Shown here: positions 5,780-11,838 of the stretch, piece by piece | Position numbering within the stretch: position 1 is the stretch's first letter | Layout: every line of letters starts with the position of its first letter | Source of the DNA: Nitriliruptoraceae bacterium | GTDB taxonomy: Bacteria; Actinomycetota; Nitriliruptoria; Nitriliruptorales; Nitriliruptoraceae | Direction: 5' to 3' | DNA length: 11,838 nucleotides | Assembly (NCBI GenBank): GCA_007123425.1 | Contig: SKLC01000058.1 | Coordinates: 1-11,838, forward strand | Notes under the pieces: generated by a model | Told to the model about the DNA's origin: nothing | The model's input: only the letters and a program-made list of their open reading frames with translations | The model's database searches: none | Position numbers and translations under genes: made by a program

Positions 5780-7546
5780 TCAGCGGGACCGGCCGCCGCC
5801 ACCACCCCCGCCGGAGCCGACACCGGAGCGGCCGCCGGAGCCGCTCGAGCTGGACTTCGGCTTGGCCGCCCCCCGGACGCGGCGGATGTCGCGCGAGCGG
5901 ACCGGGGCATACACGGCGTGGCGCTCGGTGGCGGCACGGAGCTGGGCGTCGAAGCGCTCCGCCCACTGCTCGCCGTACCCGAAGGCAATCACCCACGGCA
6001 GCAGCTCGAGGAACGGGTCGCCGATCGGGATGGCCGGGTCGTCGGCCACCCCGCTGATCTGGTCCGCGTGCGCCTCCGCGACGAAGCGGCGCAACCCCTC
6101 CACCTCGCGCCAGGTCTCCACCTGGGCGTCGTCGAACTCGGCCACGGCGGTGCGCAGCGTCCGGTCGGTCGACGTGGACGACGCCCAGGCGCCGAGCACC
6201 CCCAGGCCCACCGCGAGACCGCCCAGCTCGGTGAGGTCCCACAGCTGCCATGCCACCAGCAGCCCGATGACCAGCCCGATGCCGCCGAGCAGGCCGGGGC
6301 GGCCCGCGACGTTGGTCGGCACGCCGGCCTCGGCGTGGTGGTGACGTCGCAGCCCCTGCCAGGCCCGCTCGAGCTTGCGGGCCCGGGACTGCGATGTCGA
6401 CGAGTCCCACGTGGCCCACCCGTCGCCGGCGGTCAGCTCTCGCACCGCCGCTGCCTCCGCCTCGCTGTCCGGCGTCCCCTCGGCAGCTCGGGCGCGGAAG
6501 CCCTTGGACTTCGGCTCGACCGCGATGAGCCCGCGCTGCTGCGCATCCACCAGCCAGGCGGCGAACAGCTGGTCGTCCTTGCTGCCGCTGACCTCGCCGG
6601 CGGCGAGCACTGCAGCGGTCAGCGGCCGCATCCCGCGCGGGGGCGCGTAGGTGGGGCCGGTGGTCTCGACACGCTGCTGGGCCCGCTGGCGGCGGCGCCA
6701 GGTCCCCGGCGTACCGATCGTGCCCAGCAGCGGCAGGGACGCCGCCACGGTGAGCGCGGCGATCAGGGCGATGCGCCGCAGCGCCAACGTGTCGAAGGCC
6801 TCCAGCTCGCCCAGGTCTTCCGACGGCAGTCCCGCCACATCCAGGGCCGCCGGCTCCAGCTCCGCCTGGACCGTCATCGACCGGCCCGGCCGGAGGTCCT
6901 CGGCCTGCCAGCTCGGCCCGGCTCCGTCACACGCGAAGGCCTGCCCGGCTGCGCCCACTACGCACGACAGCGCGTGGTCGCCCGCCGGCAGCTCCAGCGC
7001 CACCGTCGCCTGCTCGATCAGCGTCTCCCACTGGTCGCCGAAGGTGTCCCAGCGCAGGGTCGGGATCCCGTCGACCTCGACCAGCAGCCCGTCGAGGACG
7101 TAGGCGACGCGATAGTGGTCCTCCCCCAGCGGCCGGTGGTCGTGCTCCTCCCCGAGGTGCACCGAGTCGTGCTCCTCGATCTCGTCGCGTCGCACCTCGA
7201 ACCACACCTCGTCCTGGGTCCGCGAGGTGACCTCGACGTCGGAGACGGCGAGCTCGCCCCCGGGCCCCGAGCGGTCGATGTCGCGGATGAAGCCGCGCCG
7301 GGGCTCGTGCCAGACGACCTCGACGTCCTCGACGACCTCCAGCGTCCCGTCGTCGCGCAGGGTGCCGGTGACCTCCATCGAGGTGATCGTCCAGCGATCG
7401 TCCCACGACGGGCCCGGCGAGAGCAGGCCGTCCCAGCCCAGCGCCGTGGCCACGCCACCCAGCGACCCGGTGACCACCAGCGCGACCACGGCCAGCGCCC
7501 CCAGCGCGATCCGCAGCCGTCGAACCTTCGTGCGTCGCTCGTGCAT
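5780..7546 (-). CDS. DUF2207-type membrane protein with extracellular N-terminal domain
   Basis: A 588-residue protein with the DUF2207 plan. A basic N-terminus and membrane segment (about 11-34) precede a beta-rich extracellular domain (about 35-257) that opens with WTITSMEVTGTLRDDGTLEV and the family-like WHEPRRGFIRDI. Further membrane segments lie near 258-278, 418-435 and 440-457. Cytoplasmic helical parts are followed by a serine/glycine-rich tail ending in a run of seven glycines and RSR. Glycine-rich ends are usual in this family. The function of DUF2207 is not known. C195 and C206 may form a disulfide outside the cell. All seven lysines (7, 323, 346, 348, 391, 562, 564) fall in predicted cytoplasmic parts. 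The ATG at 7546 has an AGGGGAG ribosome binding site (7558-7552). It follows the lipoprotein gene by 44 nt, probably in one operon. Confidence 0.88.
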   Translation of the reverse strand: MHERRTKVRRLRIALGALAVVALVVTGSLGGVATALGWDGLLSPGPSWDDRWTITSMEVTGTLRDDGTLEVVEDVEVVWHEPRRGFIRDIDRSGPGGELAVSDVEVTSRTQDEVWFEVRRDEIEEHDSVHLGEEHDHRPLGEDHYRVAYVLDGLLVEVDGIPTLRWDTFGDQWETLIEQATVALELPAGDHALSCVVGAAGQAFACDGAGPSWQAEDLRPGRSMTVQAELEPAALDVAGLPSEDLGELEAFDTLALRRIALIAALTVAASLPLLGTIGTPGTWRRRQRAQQRVETTGPTYAPPRGMRPLTAAVLAAGEVSGSKDDQLFAAWLVDAQQRGLIAVEPKSKGFRARAAEGTPDSEAEAAAVRELTAGDGWATWDSSTSQSRARKLERAWQGLRRHHHAEAGVPTNVAGRPGLLGGIGLVIGLLVAWQLWDLTELGGLAVGLGVLGAWASSTSTDRTLRTAVAEFDDAQVETWREVEGLRRFVAEAHADQISGVADDPAIPIGDPFLELLPWVIAFGYGEQWAERFDAQLRAATERHAVYAPVRSRDIRRVRGAAKPKSSSSGSGGRSGVGSGGGGGGGRSR

Positions 7547-7590
7547 GCCAGCTCCCCTGTCCACCGCTCGCGTCCGGCGTCCGCCGGTGG
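7547..7590 (-). other. Intercistronic spacer with nested inverted repeats
   Basis: The 44-nt gap between the lipoprotein stop and the DUF2207 ATG holds CCGGC-GTCC-GCCGG (7574-7587), and a competing longer pairing CCACCG/CGGTGG (7561-7566/7585-7590). The two share bases, so only one can form at a time. They end just before the DUF2207 ribosome binding site. The spacer may tune the ratio of the two products or mark an RNA processing point. Confidence 0.3.
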
Positions 7591-8550
7591 CTACGGCGCC
7601 TCGACCCCGGGGCAGCCGAGCCCCAGCCCCCCGTCGAGCTCCTCGAGCTCGGCGACGCTGCCCTCGTCGGTCGCGACGTGCTCCAGCGCGCCGGCCCCCG
7701 GCCAGCGCCAGGCCGTCTCGCGCCAGTCGTAGCCGTCGTCGGCGCGCTCGGCGGTGACGACCACCAGCTCGTCCCCGCCGTCGCCGCTGACGTCCTCGCA
7801 GCGCAGGCCCGACGCGTGGCCGGTGGTGCCACCCACGCCGAAGGTCCGCTCGACGGTGTGGTCGGGAACCGTGACCGGACGCAGCGCACAGGCGCCCTCG
7901 CCGTGGTCGTGCAGGCCCCACAGCGCCACGTTCACCCCTGCGGCGCCGCTCGCCTCCACGACCATGGCCACGCCCTGGGCCGGGCCGACATCGGCGACGC
8001 CGAGCGGTCCCACGGGCGCCATCGCGGCGGCGTCGTCGAGGCTGGCCTCCACCACGTAGCCGGTGGCGGTCTCCACCCGCAGCAGGAACACGGCGTCGTC
8101 GCCCTCACCGATCGCGTAGGTGGCCACCGTGTCGTCGATCCCGTCACCGGTGAGGTCTCCGCTGGCCTGCTCGACGCGCGTGGCGGCATCGGGGACCCCC
8201 GGCGAGAGCTGGGTGTCGTCCGACGTGCACACCGCCACGCCGGGCTCGTCGTCCTCAACCTCCGCGGCGCTCGCCGCATCGCTGTCGTCGCCGCTGCCCT
8301 CCGCGGCCCCATCGGCGTGGTCGTCCGCGGATCGCGACGCCGCGCCGTCGAGGTCGTCGGCGGCTGCGGCGTCGTCGGCCGCTGCTGTGGCGTCGTCGCT
8401 GGATCCGGGTGGCTCGTCCGCATCCCCGGTGGCGTCCTGCGGATCGGCCGACGGGATCAGCTCGTCGACCTCGGCCCCGCCGCACGCCGTCGCCACCAGC
8501 GCCGCGACAGCCAGCACTGCCCGGTTCCGTACGCGTCGTGTCGTCCCCAT
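7591..8550 (-). CDS. Secreted lipoprotein with acidic linker and two Ca-binding-like DxxGDGxxD motifs
   Basis: A 319-residue protein. The ATG at 8550 is chosen over an upstream in-frame start at 8586 because it yields a compact signal peptide (basic MGTTRRVRNR, then AVLAVAALVATA) ending at lipobox Cys C23, and AGGCAGGGG precedes it. Mature protein: a low-complexity linker of Asp, Ala, Ser and Gly (about 36-104), then a folded domain with two short motifs, DLTGDGIDD (132-140) and DVSGDGGDE (253-261), resembling FG-GAP/VCBS calcium loops. Four cysteines after the lipid site (C108, C221, C251, C313) could form two disulfides. The whole protein contains no lysine. I recognise no specific family. 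It should be anchored outside the membrane and is probably co-expressed with the DUF2207 protein downstream, which suggests they may act together at the surface (inference). Confidence 0.82.
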   Translation of the reverse strand: MGTTRRVRNRAVLAVAALVATACGGAEVDELIPSADPQDATGDADEPPGSSDDATAAADDAAAADDLDGAASRSADDHADGAAEGSGDDSDAASAAEVEDDEPGVAVCTSDDTQLSPGVPDAATRVEQASGDLTGDGIDDTVATYAIGEGDDAVFLLRVETATGYVVEASLDDAAAMAPVGPLGVADVGPAQGVAMVVEASGAAGVNVALWGLHDHGEGACALRPVTVPDHTVERTFGVGGTTGHASGLRCEDVSGDGGDELVVVTAERADDGYDWRETAWRWPGAGALEHVATDEGSVAELEELDGGLGLGCPGVEAP

Positions 8551-8633
8551 GCCCCTGCCTTGTCGTCGCCGTCGTCCCGCGGTCACGATGCCCCGTCGCG
8601 ATCCGCGGTCAGGCCGATGCCTGGCAGCGGCGC

Positions 8634-8639
8634 ACTCTA
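8634..8639 (-). promoter_or_regulatory. Candidate -10 box for the lipoprotein-DUF2207 operon
   Basis: On the minus strand TAGAGT fits TANNNT and would place the start near 8627, leaving a leader of about 75 nt. The best -35 candidate (TTCGGG) is 21 nt upstream, which is too far, so support is weak. A TGATCA palindrome (8640-8645) adjoins it. The hairpin at 8731-8774 argues that a new promoter is needed in this 245-bp gap. Confidence 0.3.
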
Positions 8640-8730
8640 CTGATCACGCGGACCCCGTCGCCCGAACCGACGTCGGCCGGGCCGCCGCCTGCCTCGTCGC
8701 CCGGCCGCTGCCCGGACGCGTCCTGCGGCC

Positions 8731-8774
8731 ACGTCGGGTCCCACCGCGCACCGTGGCACGACGGGACCCGACGT
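8731..8774 (-). terminator. Strong hairpin downstream of the CWB2 surface-protein gene
   Basis: ACGTCGGGTCCC (8731-8742) and GGGACCCGACGT (8763-8774) are perfectly complementary over 12 bp with a 20-nt loop. The structure begins 21 nt after the TAG at 8798-8796. No U-tract follows, so it is either an actinobacterial intrinsic terminator or an mRNA 3'-end stabiliser. It separates the surface-protein transcript from the lipoprotein operon. Confidence 0.7.
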
Positions 8775-8795
8775 CGGTGTGGACACGTGCGCGCG

Positions 8796-11645
8796 CTAGC
8801 GGTCGTCGATGCGGTCGAACACCGCCCCGCTGACGGCCGCGGGACCGCCGGCGACGCGGACCACCTGTGGCTGCTCGTCGGCGAGCCAGTCGTGGGTCAC
8901 CGTGCCGCGGTCGGGATCGATGCCGTCGACCAGGACGAGCACCCCGCCGCCGTCGACCGTCGCGGCACCCGCCGCCAGCCCATCGGGCCAGTTGGTGCCG
9001 GTGGCAGCCCACACGTGGTCGCTGTCGGCGCCCTCGTCGACCGCCGCCTGCGCGAGCGCGATGCTGGTCTCGTACCGGTCGGCGCCGGCGATCCGGTCGA
9101 CGGCGCTCGCAAGGTCCCCGACGTCGGTGGCCACGTCGTCGCTGACCGCGACCGGACCGCCGACGATCTCGACCAGATCGAGCCCGTCGAGCACCGCAGC
9201 CGTGTCGTCGGGCAGCACCTCCGGGTGGGTGAGCAGCACGGGCGTGAGCCCCCCGGTGACCGCGTAGCTGCCGGCGGACAGCGCATCGGGCCAGCCGACC
9301 GCAGGGTCGCTCGAGCTCGAGGCCGCGAGCAGCGCGTCATCGAACGGGCCGCTGTGGCTCTCGATCTCACCGGCGATCAATGCCGCGGTCTCGTAGCGGT
9401 TCGCGCCGCCGACCCGCTCGACGTCGTAGCCGGCGTCACCGAGATCGGAGGCCACCCACGTCGGGACCGCGGCGGTCTGGCCGATGATGATGACCTCGTC
9501 GACGGCGAGCTCGTCGAGGGCGGCGGTGACGTCGTCCTCGATCTCCTCCGTGCCGAGGGTGAGCAGCAGCGGACCCTGGACGGCCGCGGCCAACGGGGTT
9601 GCGGTCAGCGCGTCTGCGGCGTCCCGCCCCGTGGCCAGCAGCGCGGTGTCGGCCTGGTCGAAGGTCTCGACGGCGATCTCCGCGGCGGTCGCCACGCGGT
9701 CGTCACCGGCGATCCGGTACGTCTCCGCGGGGGCCGGCGCGAGGTCGAACCCGATCGTGTCACTGGCGCCGTCGTGGAGCAGGAGGCTGGTCTCGACGGC
9801 GGACTGGTAGCCGGCGGCATCGACGTGGATGTCGTAGGTCCCGGCGGGTACCCCGTCGAAGCTCACCGCGCCGGTGGCGTCGGTCTCCTCGGCGGTGCCG
9901 TCCCAGTCGACCGGATCGATGTCGACGGGCGCGATGGTCACCGTCGCATCCTCGATCGCGGTGCCGTCGGTGTCGGCGACCTCGACGCCGAGGTCGGCGG
10001 TGGCGGTCGGCGTCAGCGGCAGGACGATGCTCGTCCGGCTGCCCTCGACGGGGAGCCAGCTGCGGGTGTCGGGGTCGTAGCCGTTGGCGCTGTACTCGAT
10101 GGTGAAGTCCGTGGGCGCAACCTCACCGAAGCTGTACTCCCCGTCGCTGTCGGTGGCGGCCGTCTCGACGGTGGAGCCGGACGGGGCGTGGATGAGCTCC
10201 ACCGTCGCTCCGGCAAGCGGCGGGTTGTCGCCGGGAACCTCCACGTCGACCCTGCCGCTCAGCTGCGCGTGCTCGAGCTCGACCGCGCCGATGTCGGATG
10301 CGGCCCCCTGCGGACGCTCGACACCACGCTGGTCGGTGGCCGGGTGGTCGGCGGGGTCGCTGGGGCCGGCGTCGCGTGCATCGCTGTACACGGTCATACC
10401 GTGCACGGGGAGGTCGTCCTGAGTGAGCGGCAGGAGGCCCGACTGCCCATTCTCGATGTCACCGGAGGCCGAGAAGCCGCAGCTGCCGTCGGTGACGAGG
10501 TTGTGGCCCCCCGAGGTGATGATCGAGCCATTGGCCTCATCGCACGCGAGACCAGTGTGGTCCACGATCGAGTTCGCGACGTCGATCTCAGCGTCGTCGG
10601 CGAAGATCGCGGCAGCCCCGTCGTTCCAGGCGACCGTCGCGTTTGTGAGGGCGGCCACGCTGCCGGTGTCGGCCACGTGGACCGCGCCGCTGCCCGAAGT
10701 CGGGCCTCCGTCGGTCGTGTTCGACGAGACGGTCGTGTTGGTCAGTGACGCGACTGTCTCGTTGTAGGCGTAGAGGCCACCACCCGCTTCCTGCGCGGTG
10801 TTGTGGACGATCGAGGAGGCGTCGATGTCCACGTGTCCCTGCTCGAGGAAGATCGCGCCGCCGTCACGGGCAGCGTCGTTACCGGCGATGACGGTGTTGA
10901 CGATGGTGTGGGTGGCGCCGGTGGAGCTGAGCCGCAGCGCGCCGCCGTCCCACGAGGCGACCTCGTTGTCGGTGATCTCGCTGTCGACGATCGTGACCTC
11001 GGTGCTTCCGTGTTGCGTGGCCAACCCGCCACCACCGGAGTTGCTGCCGGCTGAACGGTTGCCCGAGATCTCGACATGGTCGAGGGTGAGGACAGCACCA
11101 CGGGTGGCGAACACCCCGCCGCCATACCGAAGCTGACCGCTGTCAGCGGACCGGGTGTTCCCCCCGGTGACAGTCAGGTCGCTGATGGTCACCTCGCCGC
11201 CGTCGATGCGGAACACCCGGTCCTCGATGCCGTCATCCGAGCCATCAGCACGCCAGCCGGCGTCGACGATCGTCTCCCCCATTCCCGCACCCTCGATCCG
11301 TACGTCGGCACTGTCGAGGAAGAGGTCACCGCTGGCTGCCTCGTTGTCCGCCGGCACGAAGGTGAGCTCGTAGGTGCCGGCGGGCACCTCGATCACCCCG
11401 ACGTCCGCGTCGGCGTTGGCGGTCTGCACGGCGGCGCGCAGCGTGCATTCGTTGCCGCTGACAGCGGGGCACTCGACGCCCGCGTGCGCGAGCGCGCCGT
11501 CCGCGGTGGTGGTCACGGTCAGCGTCGAGCTCGCGTGGGCGGGCAGCGCCGACAGCGCTGCCGCGGCCACCAGAGCGAGAAGCGCCACGAGCCCCGCGAG
11601 CACGGCACGGCTCGTGCGCGGACGCGTCTCGAGCATGACGTTCAC
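8796..11645 (-). CDS. Secreted modular surface protein: CSLREA motif, beta-helix, Q anchor, two carboxypeptidase-regulatory-like domains, three CWB2 repeats
   Basis: A 949-residue exported protein. Signal peptide: residues 1-38, with a hydrophobic core at about 14-33 and a likely cut after LPAHA. A CSLREA-type N-terminus follows (42-80; ECTLRAAVQTANA, C59 and C67). A right-handed parallel beta-helix (about 110-390) carries repeated GGG-x-hydrophobic turns and I-x-G/D-N ends. Next is a choice-of-anchor Q-like segment ending in DQRGVERPQGAASDIGAVEL (438-457). Two carboxypeptidase-regulatory-like beta-sandwiches (464-525 and 551-614) read GEYSFGEVAPTDF and GAVSFDGVPAGTYDI. Three CWB2 modules begin at R644 (RIAGDDRVATA), R744 (RVGGANRYETA) and R851 (RIAGADRYETS). 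CWB2 binds secondary wall polymers and is used in sets of three in clostridial wall proteins. The protein should sit non-covalently on the wall, displaying the beta-helix. I see no clear catalytic site, so an adhesin or polysaccharide-binding role is likelier than lyase activity. It contains no lysine. Confidence 0.93.
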   Translation of the reverse strand: MNVMLETRPRTSRAVLAGLVALLALVAAAALSALPAHASSTLTVTTTADGALAHAGVECPAVSGNECTLRAAVQTANADADVGVIEVPAGTYELTFVPADNEAASGDLFLDSADVRIEGAGMGETIVDAGWRADGSDDGIEDRVFRIDGGEVTISDLTVTGGNTRSADSGQLRYGGGVFATRGAVLTLDHVEISGNRSAGSNSGGGGLATQHGSTEVTIVDSEITDNEVASWDGGALRLSSTGATHTIVNTVIAGNDAARDGGAIFLEQGHVDIDASSIVHNTAQEAGGGLYAYNETVASLTNTTVSSNTTDGGPTSGSGAVHVADTGSVAALTNATVAWNDGAAAIFADDAEIDVANSIVDHTGLACDEANGSIITSGGHNLVTDGSCGFSASGDIENGQSGLLPLTQDDLPVHGMTVYSDARDAGPSDPADHPATDQRGVERPQGAASDIGAVELEHAQLSGRVDVEVPGDNPPLAGATVELIHAPSGSTVETAATDSDGEYSFGEVAPTDFTIEYSANGYDPDTRSWLPVEGSRTSIVLPLTPTATADLGVEVADTDGTAIEDATVTIAPVDIDPVDWDGTAEETDATGAVSFDGVPAGTYDIHVDAAGYQSAVETSLLLHDGASDTIGFDLAPAPAETYRIAGDDRVATAAEIAVETFDQADTALLATGRDAADALTATPLAAAVQGPLLLTLGTEEIEDDVTAALDELAVDEVIIIGQTAAVPTWVASDLGDAGYDVERVGGANRYETAALIAGEIESHSGPFDDALLAASSSSDPAVGWPDALSAGSYAVTGGLTPVLLTHPEVLPDDTAAVLDGLDLVEIVGGPVAVSDDVATDVGDLASAVDRIAGADRYETSIALAQAAVDEGADSDHVWAATGTNWPDGLAAGAATVDGGGVLVLVDGIDPDRGTVTHDWLADEQPQVVRVAGGPAAVSGAVFDRIDDR

Positions 11646-11650
11646 GACTA

Positions 11651-11655
11651 CCTCC
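11651..11655 (-). promoter_or_regulatory. Ribosome binding site that decides a GTG start
   Basis: GGAGG on the minus strand (11655-11651) lies 5 nt before the GTG at 11645-11643, an ideal spacing. The in-frame ATG at 11657 overlaps this site, so it cannot use it, and the ATG at 11636 is 14 nt from it. All choices leave the signal peptide intact. Confidence 0.7.
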
Positions 11656-11657
11656 AT

Positions 11658-11838
11658 CACACGTAACCAGCACTCATCCGAGGCGGTGCCCCGAACCCCT
11701 ACGGCCACCATCGGGGGACGCCGGCGATGACTTGAGGACCTCGAGGCCGCATCGGTCATGCACTGCCCGCCTGCGCACCGTGACGGCCGTGGGACAGGCG
11801 AGCCCGCTGGTCGAGGCTAGGTCGCCGGCCCTAGCCCG
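11658..11838. other. Upstream region of the surface-protein gene; no gene seen, one CTAG-containing dyad
   Basis: No coding sequence is supported here. At the right edge GGCTAGG (11815-11821) and CCTAGCC (11830-11836) form a perfect 7-bp inverted repeat with an 8-nt spacer. CTAG is usually rare in such genomes and appears in both arms. It may be an operator for the surface-protein gene or a terminator of a gene beyond the edge. No -35/-10 pair for the surface-protein gene is convincing. Confidence 0.4.

Noticed and set aside
5606..7732. A 708-codon plus-strand frame opposite the DUF2207 gene
   Set aside because: Low-complexity Arg/Gln/Pro/Gly product, no signal or domain, and overlap with the ligase 3' end.
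7547..7921. N-terminal extension of the DUF2207 gene by 125 residues
   Set aside because: It is an Arg/Gly-rich frame overlapping the lipoprotein gene. The ATG at 7546 has a good ribosome binding site and begins a normal N-terminal membrane segment.
8409..10748. A 779-codon plus-strand frame opposite the CWB2 gene
   Set aside because: It mirrors the CWB2 and carboxypeptidase-like coding region. The recognisable signal peptide and repeats are all on the minus strand.
10300..11200. Beta-helix coding region as a tandem DNA repeat or CRISPR-like array
   Set aside because: The periodicity is at protein level (beta-helix coils of unequal length). I see no regular DNA repeats with uniform spacers.
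11646..11759. Upstream ATG starts (11759, 11657) for the CWB2 protein
   Set aside because: They would lengthen the segment before the signal peptide, and the GGAGG site matches the GTG at 11645.

Overview
The window is about 70% G+C by eye, gene-dense, and uses GTG starts, a leaderless start and 4-nt gene overlaps. Lysine is scarce and proteins are acidic. With the three-module CWB2 surface protein and the choice of protein families, this points to a high-GC actinobacterial chromosome. The CWB2 protein plus acidic, lysine-free exported proteins would fit a salt- or alkali-adapted lineage such as Nitriliruptoria (Nitriliruptor, Egibacter or Euzebya relatives). That placement is inference; nothing in the window proves it.

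Layout from left to right. Positions 1-227 hold the 3' end of a large + strand gene with the C-terminal signature of actinobacterial ATPase/regulator proteins. A complete tRNA-Arg(CCU) lies at 381-456, with the CCA encoded, followed by a hairpin. At 529-1714 a divergent pair encodes an arylamine N-acetyltransferase (minus) and a small PadR-type repressor (plus). The 67 bp between them carry two near-identical dyads that coincide with the promoter elements of both genes. At 1763-3672 (minus) is an RNA-repair operon: rtcB (RNA ligase) followed, with a 4-nt overlap, by its cofactor archease. Divergent from it at 3870-5714 (plus) is a long-chain fatty-acid-CoA ligase, which ends in a strong hairpin facing the next convergent gene.

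The right half (5780-11645, minus) is a run of three cell-envelope genes. In transcription order these are a 949-residue secreted modular protein (CSLREA motif, parallel beta-helix, choice-of-anchor Q, two carboxypeptidase-regulatory-like domains, three CWB2 wall-binding modules), a lipoprotein with an acidic linker and two Ca-binding-like motifs, and a DUF2207 membrane protein. A 12-bp perfect hairpin separates the first from the other two, which are 44 nt apart and probably co-transcribed.

No mobile element, integrase, CRISPR array, rRNA or toxin-antitoxin pair is visible. The items most worth a second look are the nat/padR operator layout, the archease-RtcB pair, and the complete absence of lysine from the exported proteins and protein parts on the right side.
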